Source: Prevotella sp.
GTDB lineage: Bacteria; Bacteroidota; Bacteroidia; Bacteroidales; Bacteroidaceae
NCBI GenBank assembly: GCA_017619375.1
Contig: JAFZSL010000068.1
Span: 24,011 to 88,010 of the forward strand
Direction: 5' to 3'
Length of the DNA: 64,000 nt
This document shows, piece after piece, positions 38,223 through 47,185 of the stretch. Under the pieces are notes generated by a model. That model was not told the origin of the DNA. It ran no database searches and worked only from the letters and a program-made list of their open reading frames with translations. Positions within the stretch are counted from its first letter, which is position 1; every line of letters starts with the position of its first letter. Position numbers and translations under genes: made by a program.

Positions 38223-38291
38223 AGATGGTGAAATTGCAATCGTTTGAGTGAAAAAAATGCGCCAATCGTATGTTTTTCGCAATATGTGTCT

Positions 38292-38299
38292 TACCTTTG
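38292..38299 (+). promoter_or_regulatory. -7 box of nhaD
   Basis: TACCTTTG at 38292-38299 matches the consensus. A TTTTTC stretch lies about 20 bases upstream in place of the usual TTTG. The start codon is at 38337. Confidence 0.5.
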
Positions 38300-38336
38300 C
38301 ATACAAATTCGAAAAACAACAAAATCTTGAAGTGAT

Positions 38337-39665
38337 ATGACATCATTGACCACGGCGATAGTAATCGTCTTTATTGTGGGCTACCTGTGCATAGCCCTGG
38401 AGAGTGTGACAAAGATCAACAAGGCGGCGATAGCCTTGCTGATGTGTGTGGGATGCTGGACCTTGCTGATGTTTGCGCCAGGTACTTACTACCCGGATGT
38501 GCCGGCTGCCGATGTGGTGCACAAGGTTGCCGAGGTGATAGAGCATCATCTGGGTGATGCCGCCGGGACGCTGTTCTTCCTCATGGGCGCCATGACCATC
38601 GTCGAGATTGTTGACTCCAACGGCGGGTTCAACTTTGTCCGCGATGCCATCAAGACACGTTCGAAGAGGAAACTGATGTGGCGCATGGCATTCATGACGT
38701 TCTTCCTCTCCGCCATCCTCGACAATCTCACCACCTCCATCGTGATGATCATGGTGCTTCGCAAACTGGTGCAGGAGCGGAAGGAGCGACTTGTCTATGC
38801 CGCCATGGTGATTATTGCCGCCAACTCGGGTGGTGCCTTCTCGCCCATTGGCGATGTGACCACCATCATGCTGTGGATCAAGGGGGTCATCACCACCCAG
38901 GGTGTGTTGTCGGAGATTTTCATCCCCTCGCTCGTTTCCATGCTCGTGCCTGCGATCATCTTGCAATATATGCTCAAGGGGAAGTTTGACAAGTCCCAAA
39001 ACCTGCCTGCGGCTGCCGTGAGCCAGTTCACCAAGACGCAGCGCAATATCATCTTCTGGCTTGGTGTCGGAGGTCTGGTTTTCGTGCCTATTTTCAAGAC
39101 GTTGACGCACCTGCCGCCGTTCATGGGCATCCTGTTGGTGCTGGGACTGCTGTGGACCACCACCGAGATTTTCCATCATAACACCGACGAGGACGACACC
39201 ATGGCCAAGCGTGTGAGCGACTTGCTTTCGCGCATCGACCTTTCCACCATCATGTTCTTCCTGGGCATCCTCATGGCTGTCGCTGTCTTGCAGGAAGTGG
39301 GTGTGCTCACGGCTCTCGGGCAGTCATTGGACGAGATGTCGGGTGGCAACCATTACCTGGTGACGGGTGTCATCGGCGTGCTCTCATCGATAGTGGACAA
39401 TGTGCCGTTGGTTGCAGGATGCATGGGTATGTATCCGGTGGCTCCCTCTGGCGACTTGGCCGTGGATGGCATCTTCTGGCAATTGTTGGCCTATTGTGCC
39501 GGCGTGGGTGGTTCCATCCTGATTATCGGCAGCGCCGCCGGCGTCGTGGTGATGGGTCTCGAGAAAATCACCTTCGGGTGGTATATGAAGCGCATTTCAT
39601 GGATTGTACTCATTGGCTATCTTGTCGGCATGTTCTCCTATTGGCTGATGAAGATGGTCGTATGA
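38337..39665 (+). CDS. nhaD: NhaD-type sodium:proton antiporter
   Basis: A 442-residue inner-membrane antiporter of the ion-transporter superfamily with about twelve hydrophobic helices. It starts with AIVIVFIVGYLCIALES. Family motifs are ILDNLTTSIVMIMVLRKLV near residues 122-140 and IIAANSGGAFSPIGDVTTIMLWIKG near 157-181, where acidic residues bind ions in NhaD proteins. The second half has SSIVDNVPLVAGCMGMYP and AGVGGSILIIGSAAGVVVMG. Likely role: sodium export and pH homeostasis. It has its own promoter and stands alone. Confidence 0.92.
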   Translation: MTSLTTAIVIVFIVGYLCIALESVTKINKAAIALLMCVGCWTLLMFAPGTYYPDVPAADVVHKVAEVIEHHLGDAAGTLFFLMGAMTIVEIVDSNGGFNFVRDAIKTRSKRKLMWRMAFMTFFLSAILDNLTTSIVMIMVLRKLVQERKERLVYAAMVIIAANSGGAFSPIGDVTTIMLWIKGVITTQGVLSEIFIPSLVSMLVPAIILQYMLKGKFDKSQNLPAAAVSQFTKTQRNIIFWLGVGGLVFVPIFKTLTHLPPFMGILLVLGLLWTTTEIFHHNTDEDDTMAKRVSDLLSRIDLSTIMFFLGILMAVAVLQEVGVLTALGQSLDEMSGGNHYLVTGVIGVLSSIVDNVPLVAGCMGMYPVAPSGDLAVDGIFWQLLAYCAGVGGSILIIGSAAGVVVMGLEKITFGWYMKRISWIVLIGYLVGMFSYWLMKMVV

Positions 39666-39683
39666 AGAATTGAGAATTGAGAT

Positions 39684-39757
39684 TTGAGCCTACTTGAAAA
39701 AGCGGGCTCAATTGCTAATTATTAATTATTAATTGTTAATTATAAATTATTAATTTT
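39684..39757. repeat. Hairpin and 7-base AT-rich array after nhaD
   Basis: TTGAGCC (39684-39690) pairs with GGCTCAA (39705-39711). Then six 7-base units follow from 39716 (TAATTAT, TAATTAT, TAATTGT, TAATTAT, AAATTAT, TAATTTT), running over the stop codon of the convergent gene. The hairpin may terminate nhaD. Confidence 0.75.
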
Positions 39758-40529
39758 TCTCCATCCATTCTTTGCGCTCTTTCTCGTCCATTTTCTCAAT
39801 GGCGTAACGCAGGGTGGTGCGGTGCATTTCGTGAGCGTGTTTCCGGAGGAATTCGCGCAGCAGGTCCATGCTGACGCGCTTGCCCATTTCGCGGAGCATC
39901 CATCCCACCGCCTTGTGCATCAAGTCGTGGGGATGATGCAGATGGAATTCGGCATAGCGGAGGCACCATGAAGGGTCGCCCTGCTGCGAAGTCTTCCACG
40001 TGCTGACGATGCTCATCCGCTGCCTCCATAGGTTGTTGCTTTTGGCCAGGTCGTCCATCACTTTTAGTTTGTCTCCGAGGTGTGTGGGCAGCAATAGCCA
40101 GTGGCCGAGGATTTTTGGTGCTGAAAGGTCCACCAAATCCCAGTTGTTCGCACGTTCGGCATTTTTCAGGTATGTAGCCACTATTTTGTCGCGTTTTTTG
40201 ATGGCACTTTCGTTGCTTTCCAATCGTTTGGTGGTCAACTTCTCGAATTGTGCCACCATCACCAGCAAGCCTGCCAGACGCACCTCGTGCCAGCGGGAGG
40301 CCAACAGCTTTTCCACCTCGTCGAGACTGATGTCTGCGGCTACTGTTTTTGCCACCTGCCGTGTCTCAGGCACTTTCAGGCCAAGGAAATCATCGCCATG
40401 GCCATATTCCCCTGGTCCTGTCTTGAAGAACTGCATCAATATTTTGCGTTGCTCCTCATTGCGTTGCGTCACCATGAAGTCGATGATGTCCGAAGCGGTG
40501 GCCTTGCCATTGTAAGTGATGGTTCGCAT
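39750..40529 (-). CDS. DNA alkylation repair protein (AlkD-like)
   Basis: A 259-residue protein built of HEAT-like helical repeats. Family features are MQFFKTGPGEYGHGDDFLGLKVPETRQVAK near residues 31-60, WHEVRLAGLLVMVAQFEK near 81-98, NNWDLVDLSAPKILGHWLL near 130-148, NLWRQRMSIVSTW near 165-177 and DLMHKAVGWMLREMGKR near 203-219. AlkD-type glycosylases excise N3- and N7-alkylated purines. The ATG at 40529 (MRTITYNGK) is preferred to the frame's first ATG at 40550. Confidence 0.9.
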   Translation of the reverse strand: MRTITYNGKATASDIIDFMVTQRNEEQRKILMQFFKTGPGEYGHGDDFLGLKVPETRQVAKTVAADISLDEVEKLLASRWHEVRLAGLLVMVAQFEKLTTKRLESNESAIKKRDKIVATYLKNAERANNWDLVDLSAPKILGHWLLLPTHLGDKLKVMDDLAKSNNLWRQRMSIVSTWKTSQQGDPSWCLRYAEFHLHHPHDLMHKAVGWMLREMGKRVSMDLLREFLRKHAHEMHRTTLRYAIEKMDEKERKEWMEKN

Positions 40530-40877
40530 ATTGTATTTTTTCGTTTTCAAATTGTATGTGAAGGTAATAATATTTCGTGGTATGACCTTGAAGCCACAAG
40601 CAAATCAGTGGTGTGAATTATTGTTGCTGCATGGCCTTTTAGCTTCAAAAGTCTAATTTATGATGAAAGGGTTTGTGGATGTCTTTTGTCCAATGACAAT
40701 CCCTTTGCAAAAGTACAAAAAAAGTTTTTTTATGTACAAGACGTGAAAATTCTTTTTTTTAATTAATTTTGCAGTGTCCTATTTGGTATGCTGGTGTTTC
40801 ACCCTTGGCTACTGCTGTTGAGGCATCGGCGGACCATTACCTATATCTTGAGCAACCTAACTTGAAACGATGGAAAA
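40530..40877. other. Divergent intergenic region, 348 bp
   Basis: No gene is supported. The right half holds the likely promoter of the GH28-GH5 operon (TAATTTTG at 40764-40771) and a leader of about 100 bases. I see no palindrome or known riboswitch fold. A short open frame at 40769-41029 overlaps the GH28 gene and is rejected. Confidence 0.55.
40764..40771 (+). promoter_or_regulatory. -7 box of the GH28-GH5 operon
   Basis: TAATTTTG matches TAnnTTTG; a GTG lies 19 bases upstream at the -33 position. Transcription would start about 100 bases before the GH28 start. Confidence 0.5.
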
Positions 40878-42191
40878 ATGATGAGAAGACTATTGATGGT
40901 GCTGATGTGCGCCGTGGCTTTGACAGCCGGTGCGAAGAAGAGGGTGAAGGTGGCCGTTTTCCCCGATGGCACGCCCATTCCCGAGTGGTTCTCCAAAACA
41001 TCCAAGGTGGATGTGGACACCTTGGGTAGGAAATACGTGGTGACCGACTATGGTGTGACTCATGACAGCACCATGGTGCAGACCGAGCGGCTGCAAGCGG
41101 TCATCGACCGTGCCGCGCAGGAAGGCGGCGGCGTGGTGGTCATTCCCGAGGGAACCTTCCTCAGTGGTTCGCTCTTCTTCAAGCCTGGCACGCACCTCCA
41201 TGTCGTGGAGGGCGGCAAACTCAAAGGTTCCGACCGCATTCGTGATTTCAAGTTGGTCGACACCCGTATGGAGGGGCAGTCCATCAAGTATTTCGCCGCA
41301 TTGGTGAATGCCGACGGGGTGGATGGCTTCACCATCACCGGCCATGGCACCATCGATGGCAATGGCTACAACTACTGGGAGGAGTTTTGGATTCGCAGGG
41401 AATACAACCGCCAGTGCACCAATTTGGAGGCGATGCGGCCGAGGCTCACCTATGTCTCCAACAGCAAGAACGTCACCGTGCAGGATGTCAGACTCGTCAA
41501 CAGCCCGTTCTGGACCAACCATGTCTACAAGAGCGACCACGTGAGGTTCCTCGACTGTTACATCTATTCCCCCACGTCGGGCGTCAAGGCACCAAGTAGC
41601 GACGCCATCGACCTCGATGTGTGCCACGACGTGTTGGTGAAGGGTTGCTACATGAGTGTCAACGACGATGCCGTGGTGCTCAAGGGCGGCAAAGGCACAT
41701 GGGCGGACAAGGCTCCCGAGAACGGTCCCAACTACAACATCATCGTGGAGGATTGCACCTATGGCAAGGTGCATGGATGCCTCACCCTCGGCAGCGAGTC
41801 GATTCATGACAGGAACATCGTGCTGAGGCGCTGCAAGGTGACCGACGCCAGTCGCGTGCTGTGGCTGAAGATGAGACCCGACACACCGCAACATTATGAG
41901 TTTGTCACCGTGGAGGACATCGTGGGCAACTGTTCCAGTTTCCTCGTTGTTCGGCCTTGGACCCAGTTCTACAAGCCGGAGGAAAGGGAGGATATGCCGC
42001 TCTCCACCTGCAACAACATCGTCATACGCAACATCAACATGGATTGCAAGAACTTCTTCGACGTGGGTGCATCGGATAAATACCGATTGACAGACTTCAC
42101 GTTCGACAACATCCAGGTGCGCGATGAGAAAAAGGCTTTTGACCCTTCGCTCATCGAAAACTGCATCGTCAACAAGGTGGTGATAGAATAG
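40878..42191 (+). CDS. Glycoside hydrolase family 28 (polygalacturonase-like)
   Basis: A 437-residue secreted right-handed beta-helix enzyme (signal MMRRLLMVLMCAVALTAGA). The pectate-lyase-like start ERLQAVIDRAAQEGGGVVVIPEGTFLSG is near residues 71-98. The catalytic region of GH28 is spread over APSSDAIDLDVC (the NTDG-like motif, near 237), SVNDDAVVLKGG (DD motif, near 257), CLTLGSES (near 297) and VLWLKMRPD (the RIK-like position, near 328). The substitutions suggest a rhamnogalacturonan- or exo-type specificity rather than plain polygalacturonase; that is inference. The GH5 gene follows after 36 bp. Confidence 0.87.
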   Translation: MMRRLLMVLMCAVALTAGAKKRVKVAVFPDGTPIPEWFSKTSKVDVDTLGRKYVVTDYGVTHDSTMVQTERLQAVIDRAAQEGGGVVVIPEGTFLSGSLFFKPGTHLHVVEGGKLKGSDRIRDFKLVDTRMEGQSIKYFAALVNADGVDGFTITGHGTIDGNGYNYWEEFWIRREYNRQCTNLEAMRPRLTYVSNSKNVTVQDVRLVNSPFWTNHVYKSDHVRFLDCYIYSPTSGVKAPSSDAIDLDVCHDVLVKGCYMSVNDDAVVLKGGKGTWADKAPENGPNYNIIVEDCTYGKVHGCLTLGSESIHDRNIVLRRCKVTDASRVLWLKMRPDTPQHYEFVTVEDIVGNCSSFLVVRPWTQFYKPEEREDMPLSTCNNIVIRNINMDCKNFFDVGASDKYRLTDFTFDNIQVRDEKKAFDPSLIENCIVNKVVIE

Positions 42192-42227
42192 TGCTTTACA
42201 TAATCAACAATAAAAGAAACTGAGGAT

Positions 42228-43907
42228 ATGAAAAAATTGGCAACAGTGGCTATCGCTCTTTGCATGGCCATAAGCGGCTACGCACAGGCTGTAGCCCCCG
42301 ACAGCGAAGGCATGAACCTTAGCGCACAGGAATGGACCCGCAACGTGTTGATGGGGTGGAACTTGGGCAACTCTCTCGAATGTCCCAACAATGAGACAGA
42401 ATGGGGGAATCCGAAGACCACGAAAGCGATGATTCACGCAGTGGCTGAGTCAGGATTCAATGCAATCCGCATCCCCGTGAGATGGGGCAACCATGTCACC
42501 AACACCAGTACGATGACCATTGACCCCAACTGGCTTTCTCGTGTGAAAGAGGTGGTGGATTGGTGCCTGGAAGAAAACATGTATGTCGTCATCAACAGTC
42601 ACCACGAAGAATGGTATGACCGCAACCCGTATTACAACAAGCAAGCGGAGAACAATGCCAAAATCTCCGCGATGTGGACTTCCATCGCCACCTTTTTCCG
42701 TGACTATGACGAGCGGCTGATTTTCGCCGGCACCAATGAGACAACCGTCAACTGGTCGGCTCCCACTACCGAGCAGCAAGCCGTGCAGAACAGTTACAAC
42801 CAAACCTTCGTGAATGCGGTGCGCGAGACCGGCGGCAAGAACTACTACCGCAACCTGGTTGTGCAGACATTCGCTTGCAGTCCCTACCACGGACTCAGTG
42901 GTTTCACCATTCCGCAGGACAAGGTGGAAGGCCGCCTCAGCGTGGAATTTCACTATTACGACCCCTACGAATATTGTGGCAACTGCACTTATTACTATTG
43001 GGGCAACGCCTATAAGGACAAGGGCAACATTCTCACGAGCAGCACCGAACAGACCATCACATCGCTCTTCGACCGCATCACCAACACCTGGATGAAGAAA
43101 GGGTTGGGCGTGGTCATGGGTGAGTATGGTGTATCCAACCACTACACGGAGAATGACAAGCAGACACAGCAGGAAAACATGCAATATTACCTGAAATGCG
43201 TGGTGAGTGATGCCCGCACGCATGGTTTTGCCGCTTTCGTGTGGGACAACAATGCTTTCGGCAATGGTCCGGAAAATTTTGGCATCTTCAGACGGTGGCA
43301 GAACATGACCGTGGGAAACACCTATTTCCTGAGGGGTATCACCGAGGGGGCCGGTGCTGAATACAAGGAGCCAGACCCACCGGGCGATGATGATCCCGGC
43401 GAGGGTGAGACCATATGGGAAGGCGACGCCTTGTTGGACTGGGGCAACGGACTTCAACTGACCATCCCGGGTTCGCTCTTTGAGGAGAAGGGCGAGAATG
43501 TGCAGTTGGTGCTTGCTTATACGCAAGAATACACGGACTACGATGACATCCAGATTTTCTATGGCGACTGGAGTTCGATGGTTACATACACAGTCGGCGG
43601 CAACAGTTTCACGGGGGATTTCATTCCCAGCAATGCCTATGCCACCGGTAGTGGCACCAGTCATGTCACGGCTTTCTCTTTCGCGCCTGATGTGCTCAGA
43701 ATTATCTACCAGAAGGGTATTGTCATCCAAGGGCACGGCATCCGGTTGAACAAGGTTTCGTTGACAGACCCCACGGGCATAGCCACCATCACGTCTGACA
43801 GCAACCGTATGCATCGTTCGGGCATCTACACCATCGATGGGCGTCGTGTGTCTCAGCCACAGCCAGGGCATCTCTACATTAAAGATGGAAAGAAGTATGT
43901 GAAGTAG
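42228..43907 (+). CDS. Glycoside hydrolase family 5 endoglucanase-like enzyme with C-terminal sorting tail
   Basis: A 559-residue secreted enzyme (signal MKKLATVAIALCMAISGYA, then QA). The GH5 barrel has LMGWNLGNSLE (residues 41-51), SGFNAIRIPVRWGNH, MYVVINSHHEEW near 121-132, the acid/base Glu in FAGTNETTV (NET in place of the usual NEP, near 167), VEFHYYDPYEYCG near 244-256, and the nucleophile Glu in VVMGEYGVSNH near 302-312. After an Asp/Pro/Gly linker (PDPPGDDDPGEGE) comes a beta-sandwich module. The last 30 residues (GIYTIDGRRV to YIKDGKKYVK) look like a cell-surface sorting signal, matching the GH106-like protein's end. Likely substrate: beta-1,4-glucan or related. Confidence 0.9.
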   Translation: MKKLATVAIALCMAISGYAQAVAPDSEGMNLSAQEWTRNVLMGWNLGNSLECPNNETEWGNPKTTKAMIHAVAESGFNAIRIPVRWGNHVTNTSTMTIDPNWLSRVKEVVDWCLEENMYVVINSHHEEWYDRNPYYNKQAENNAKISAMWTSIATFFRDYDERLIFAGTNETTVNWSAPTTEQQAVQNSYNQTFVNAVRETGGKNYYRNLVVQTFACSPYHGLSGFTIPQDKVEGRLSVEFHYYDPYEYCGNCTYYYWGNAYKDKGNILTSSTEQTITSLFDRITNTWMKKGLGVVMGEYGVSNHYTENDKQTQQENMQYYLKCVVSDARTHGFAAFVWDNNAFGNGPENFGIFRRWQNMTVGNTYFLRGITEGAGAEYKEPDPPGDDDPGEGETIWEGDALLDWGNGLQLTIPGSLFEEKGENVQLVLAYTQEYTDYDDIQIFYGDWSSMVTYTVGGNSFTGDFIPSNAYATGSGTSHVTAFSFAPDVLRIIYQKGIVIQGHGIRLNKVSLTDPTGIATITSDSNRMHRSGIYTIDGRRVSQPQPGHLYIKDGKKYVK

Positions 43908-43980
43908 TTGTTGGTATGAGGATCCGCCAACGTTGCTTTTCTTCATTCAGAGGAAAATTTTAACAAGATAGTACAACTCG

Positions 43981-44020
43981 ACAGCAAAGGCAAAAACCAC
44001 CGTGTTTTTGCCTTTGCTGT
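43981..44020 (+). terminator. Terminator of the GH28-GH5 operon
   Basis: A perfect 17-bp stem (43981-43997 with 44004-44020) with a 6-base loop is followed by CCCTTTTT. It is the strongest hairpin in the window. Confidence 0.88.
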
Positions 44021-44040
44021 CCCTTTTTGCCTAAGGTTGT

Positions 44041-44180
44041 CTTGAAAAGCGTCTACTGAGTTGAGGAGGAAAGGAGAATGCGCCTTGGGCATGAAAACTC
44101 CCCATCTCCTTGACTCCGTAGACAATTGCAAGGCGCCTCTGGCGCATATAGTCCATTTAGTCTTGAAAGTCCAAAGACAA
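44041..44180. repeat. Dispersed repeat R1, copy B (inverted)
   Basis: The segment aligns with the reverse complement of 36852-36991 over about 140 bases, sharing GAGTTGAGGAGGAAAGGAGA, CATGAAAACTCCCC, CTCCTTGACTCCGTAGACAA and AAGGCGCCTCTGGCGCAT. It contains the same internal hairpins and three 9-base units ending in AGTCC or AGTCT. Confidence 0.88.
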
Positions 44181-44239
44181 TTACAAGAGACTTTGTTCAC
44201 TGGAGATTCTCGGTGTGTGTGAAATATCACGATGAAAAA

Positions 44240-44265
44240 GGCGGCCTCCCTTGTGGGAAGCCGCC
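44240..44265 (-). terminator. Terminator of mscL
   Basis: GGCGGCCTCCC at 44240-44250 pairs with 44255-44265 (one mismatch). On the minus strand the stem is followed by TTTTTC, 27 bp after the mscL stop. Confidence 0.85.
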
Positions 44266-44291
44266 AGATATGTGCTTAAAGAATTGATTCC

Positions 44292-44678
44292 TTATTTCTT
44301 CTTCAGCAGGTCGCGGATATCGGTGAGGAGCTCTTCCTGTGTTGGGCCGGCGGGAGCAGCAGGCTCTTCCTTCTTCGGCATCAGTTTGTTCATAGCCTTG
44401 ATCATCAAGAAGATGCAGAATGCGATGATGAGGAAGTCGACGATGTTTTGAATGAAAACGCCATACTTCAGCACGGCGGCATTTTCACCTTCGCCAAACT
44501 TGCAAACCAGTTTCGTGAAGTCCACATTTCCGGTTGCCATACCGATGAGAGGCATCAACACGTCGTCTACGAGAGAAGACACGATTTTGCCGAACGCACC
44601 GCCGATGATCACACCGACAGCCATGTCCATCACGTTGCCTTTCATGGCAAACTCTTTGAATTCTTTAATAAATCCCAT
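44292..44678 (-). CDS. mscL: Large-conductance mechanosensitive channel
   Basis: A 128-residue inner-membrane channel that opens under hypo-osmotic stress. The N-terminal amphipathic helix and TM1 read [44 protein letters not shown] (the pore-lining Gly-rich helix). TM2 is [26 protein letters not shown]. The cytoplasmic bundle after a Pro/Ala linker ends [10 protein letters not shown]. Length and order are standard. It is a single gene with its own terminator; no promoter could be assigned. Confidence 0.96.
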   Translation of the reverse strand: MGFIKEFKEFAMKGNVMDMAVGVIIGGAFGKIVSSLVDDVLMPLIGMATGNVDFTKLVCKFGEGENAAVLKYGVFIQNIVDFLIIAFCIFLMIKAMNKLMPKKEEPAAPAGPTQEELLTDIRDLLKKK

Positions 44679-45029
44679 AATCTTATAAATTTAAAGTTGA
44701 AAAAAGTGGTTCCATATTTCATCAGCACGATGACAAGCCATGCTTTAGGAGTGTAATAAACACCCATTTTGTCAAGTGCATTTAGCAATCTTACATTTCC
44801 AAGAGATGGTTTTTGCGATTTTTCTCATTTCCACCTCCAATTTTATATTTTTTAAATCTCTATTATGATGCAAAATTAGAAAAAAAATTGTAACTTTGCA
44901 CGCAAATAAGAAAAAAATTGTCTCGAGGGGCTTTTTTTTTGATGAAAGGTCGATTTCAAGGCCAGGTAAAGGGATAATCGAGTAAAGAATACATATTTTC
45001 CAACCTTTTAATAAATTTAAGTAACACAA
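44679..45029. other. Divergent intergenic region between mscL and gap, 351 bp
   Basis: No gene is seen. It contains the gap -7 box (TAACTTTG at 44891-44898) and a leader of about 125 bases with a T9 run near 44932. No mscL promoter, palindrome or repeat was recognised. Confidence 0.6.
44891..44898 (+). promoter_or_regulatory. -7 box of gap
   Basis: TAACTTTG matches the Bacteroidetes consensus. The -33 region (near 44868) has no clear TTTG. The leader to the start at 45030 is long, about 125 bases. Confidence 0.55.
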
Positions 45030-46058
45030 ATGATTAAAATTGCTATTAATGGATTCGGCCGCATCGGTCGTCTCGCTTTCCGTCAGATGTTTGAGGCTGA
45101 TGGTTATGAGGTAGTTGCTATCAATGACTTGACCAGCCCGAAAATGCTCGCTCACCTGCTCAAGTATGACACCTGCCAGGGTGGTTTCGCCGGTAAGTTC
45201 GGTGAGAACAAGCACACCGTAGAGGCTACGGATAACTCTATCATCGTCGATGGTAAGGAGATCACCATTTATGCCAAGCCCAACGCAGCAGAACTGCCTT
45301 GGGGTGAGCTCGGTGTTGACGTCGTCCTCGAGTGCACTGGTTTCTACACATCCAAGGAGAAGTCAATGGCTCACATCAACGCTGGTGCCAAGAAAGTCGT
45401 TATCTCCGCTCCTGCTGGCAACGACCTGCCTACCATCGTTTACAACGTGAACCATGACAAGCTGACTCCTGCCGACACCATCATCTCTGCAGCTTCCTGC
45501 ACCACCAACTGCTTGGCTCCCATGACGAAGGCCCTGAACGACTACGCTCCGATTCAGAGCGGCATCATGACCACTGTACACGCTTACACTGGCGACCAGA
45601 TGATTCTCGACGGTCCTCAGCGCAAGGGTGACGTGCAGCGTGCTCGTGCCGGTGCTCAGAACATCGTGCCCAACTCAACAGGTGCTGCCAAGGCCATCGG
45701 TCTTGTGATTCCCGAGCTTAATGGCAAACTTATCGGTGCTGCTCAGCGCGTTCCCACCGCAACTGGTTCCACCACCATTCTGCACGCTGTCGTGAAGAAG
45801 GACGAAGTGACCGTTGAAGGTATCAATGCCGCTATGAAGGCACAGGCCAACGAGTCTTTCGGCTACACAGAGGAGAAGCTCGTCAGCTCCGACATCGTCG
45901 GCATGCGCTTCGGTTCACTCTTCGATGCCAACCAGACCATGGTTTCCAAGATCGCTGAGGGTGAATACCTCGTTCAGGTTGTTGCTTGGTATGACAACGA
46001 GAACTCCTACACTTCTCAGATGGTCCGCACCATCAAGTGCCTTGCCGAGCTCAAATAA
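45030..46058 (+). CDS. gap: Type I glyceraldehyde-3-phosphate dehydrogenase
   Basis: A 342-residue cytoplasmic glycolytic enzyme that oxidises glyceraldehyde 3-phosphate to 1,3-bisphosphoglycerate with NAD. The NAD-binding start [19 protein letters not shown] is at residues 2-20. The active-site Cys is in [18 protein letters not shown] near 152-169, the His in [16 protein letters not shown] near 184-199, and [16 protein letters not shown] is near the end. Codon use looks strongly biased (CTC, GGT, AAG), as in highly expressed genes. It has its own promoter and terminator. Confidence 0.97.
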   Translation: MIKIAINGFGRIGRLAFRQMFEADGYEVVAINDLTSPKMLAHLLKYDTCQGGFAGKFGENKHTVEATDNSIIVDGKEITIYAKPNAAELPWGELGVDVVLECTGFYTSKEKSMAHINAGAKKVVISAPAGNDLPTIVYNVNHDKLTPADTIISAASCTTNCLAPMTKALNDYAPIQSGIMTTVHAYTGDQMILDGPQRKGDVQRARAGAQNIVPNSTGAAKAIGLVIPELNGKLIGAAQRVPTATGSTTILHAVVKKDEVTVEGINAAMKAQANESFGYTEEKLVSSDIVGMRFGSLFDANQTMVSKIAEGEYLVQVVAWYDNENSYTSQMVRTIKCLAELK

Positions 46059-46084
46059 TCACAGCTTGTAGCAATTACACATAG

Positions 46085-46119
46085 GAAGCCGTCTGGAATG
46101 CCAGACGGCTTTCTTTTTC
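46085..46119 (+). terminator. Terminator of gap
   Basis: GAAGCCGTCTGG pairs with CCAGACGGCTTT around AATG (46085-46112), followed by CTTTTT. It lies 27 bp after the stop codon. Confidence 0.88.
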
Positions 46120-46128
46120 TCACCTAAA

Positions 46129-46160
46129 TTTGCACGAGTCAAAAAAAAGACGTAATTTTG
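46129..46160 (+). promoter_or_regulatory. Promoter of miaA-DAGK operon
   Basis: TTTG (46129-46132), 20 bases, TAATTTTG (46153-46160): a textbook Bacteroidetes promoter, 36 bases before the miaA start. Confidence 0.8.
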
Positions 46161-46195
46161 CCCGTCAACGATAAGAAACTTAGCCCGTAACCCCC

Positions 46196-47185
46196 ATGAC
46201 CACCATTCCCGTTCCCATGATCACCATCCTCGGCCCCACGGCCAGCGGAAAGACACGGCTGGCAGCGGTCCTTGCCGCCGACATCGACGCCGAGGTCATC
46301 AGCGCCGACAGCCGGCAGGTGTATCGTCGTATGGATATCGGGACGGGCAAGGACCTTGACGACTACGTGGTGGACGGAAAGCGTGTCCCATGCCATCTTG
46401 TAGACATCTGCGAGCCAGGCACCCGCTATAATGTCTATGAATACCAGCACGACTTTCTCCAGGCCTATGACGACATCACTTCTCGTGGAAAGCGGGTGGT
46501 GCTCTGCGGAGGCACCGGACTCTATCTTGAAGCCGTGCTCAAAGGCTACCATCTCTCACCCGTGCCGCAGAATGCCGAACTGAGGCAGAGGTTGGAAGGG
46601 AAGACACTTGGCGAACTCACTATCCTGCTCGAGGAACTCAAGCGCCGCAACGGTTCCGCCATGCACAACACCACTGATGTCGACACCGCACAACGAGCCA
46701 TCCGTGCCATTGAGATTGAGGAATACAACTTGGAACATCCCGTGGATGACAGATTCTTCCCCCGATTCCACTCTCTTGTAATAGGGGTGGACATCGACCG
46801 CGAGGAGCGGCGCCAACGCATTACCCGACGGCTCAGACAAAGGCTCGAGGAAGGGATGGTGGACGAGGTGCGGCAACTGCTCGATAGCGGCATCCCTGCA
46901 GAAAACCTCATCTACTACGGCTTGGAATACAAGTACGTCACCGAATACGCCATCGGGAAAATCTCTTATGAAGAGATGTTCTCACAACTTGAAATCGCCA
47001 TACATCAGTTTGCCAAAAGGCAGATGACATGGTTCAGAGGCATGGAACGAAGGGGGACCATCATCCACTGGATTGATTACAGCCTTCCCCTGTGGGAAAA
47101 AGTGGAGGCCATCAAACTCCTCGACGCCAACCATGCTCCTAACGACATTACATCATCACCATCAAAAGACCAAGACCATGGCTGA
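46196..47185 (+). CDS. miaA: tRNA dimethylallyltransferase
   Basis: A 329-residue cytoplasmic enzyme that isopentenylates A37 of tRNAs reading UNN codons. The P-loop is ILGPTASGKTRLA (residues 11-23), followed by EVISADSRQVYRRMDIGTGK near 33-52, HLVDICEPGTRYNVYEYQ near 67-84, and VLCGGTGLYLEAVLKG near 101-116. Later motifs include RAIRAIEIEEYN, GLEYKYVTEYAIG and AIHQFAKRQMTWFR. A second ATG at 46217 (MITILGP) is an alternative start. The stop overlaps the next gene by 8 bp. Some Bacteroidales carry two MiaA paralogues; whether this is the only copy cannot be told. Confidence 0.93.
   Translation: MTTIPVPMITILGPTASGKTRLAAVLAADIDAEVISADSRQVYRRMDIGTGKDLDDYVVDGKRVPCHLVDICEPGTRYNVYEYQHDFLQAYDDITSRGKRVVLCGGTGLYLEAVLKGYHLSPVPQNAELRQRLEGKTLGELTILLEELKRRNGSAMHNTTDVDTAQRAIRAIEIEEYNLEHPVDDRFFPRFHSLVIGVDIDREERRQRITRRLRQRLEEGMVDEVRQLLDSGIPAENLIYYGLEYKYVTEYAIGKISYEEMFSQLEIAIHQFAKRQMTWFRGMERRGTIIHWIDYSLPLWEKVEAIKLLDANHAPNDITSSPSKDQDHG

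Larger units (their letters stand above)
43908..44291. other. Intergenic region, 384 bp
   Basis: No gene is seen. It contains the GH5 terminator (43981-44020), dispersed repeat R1 copy B (44041-44180) and the minus-strand mscL terminator (44240-44265). Confidence 0.75.

Noticed and set aside
40769-41029. 86-codon frame upstream of GH28
   Set aside because: It overlaps the GH28 signal peptide in another frame and begins at the promoter -7 box.
42450-43946. 498-codon minus-strand frame opposite GH5
   Set aside because: Antisense to a GH5 gene with intact catalytic motifs; arises from the high-GC third positions.
44900-45029. Riboswitch in the long gap leader
   Set aside because: The leader is long, but I could not draw any known riboswitch core; only a T-rich run is visible.
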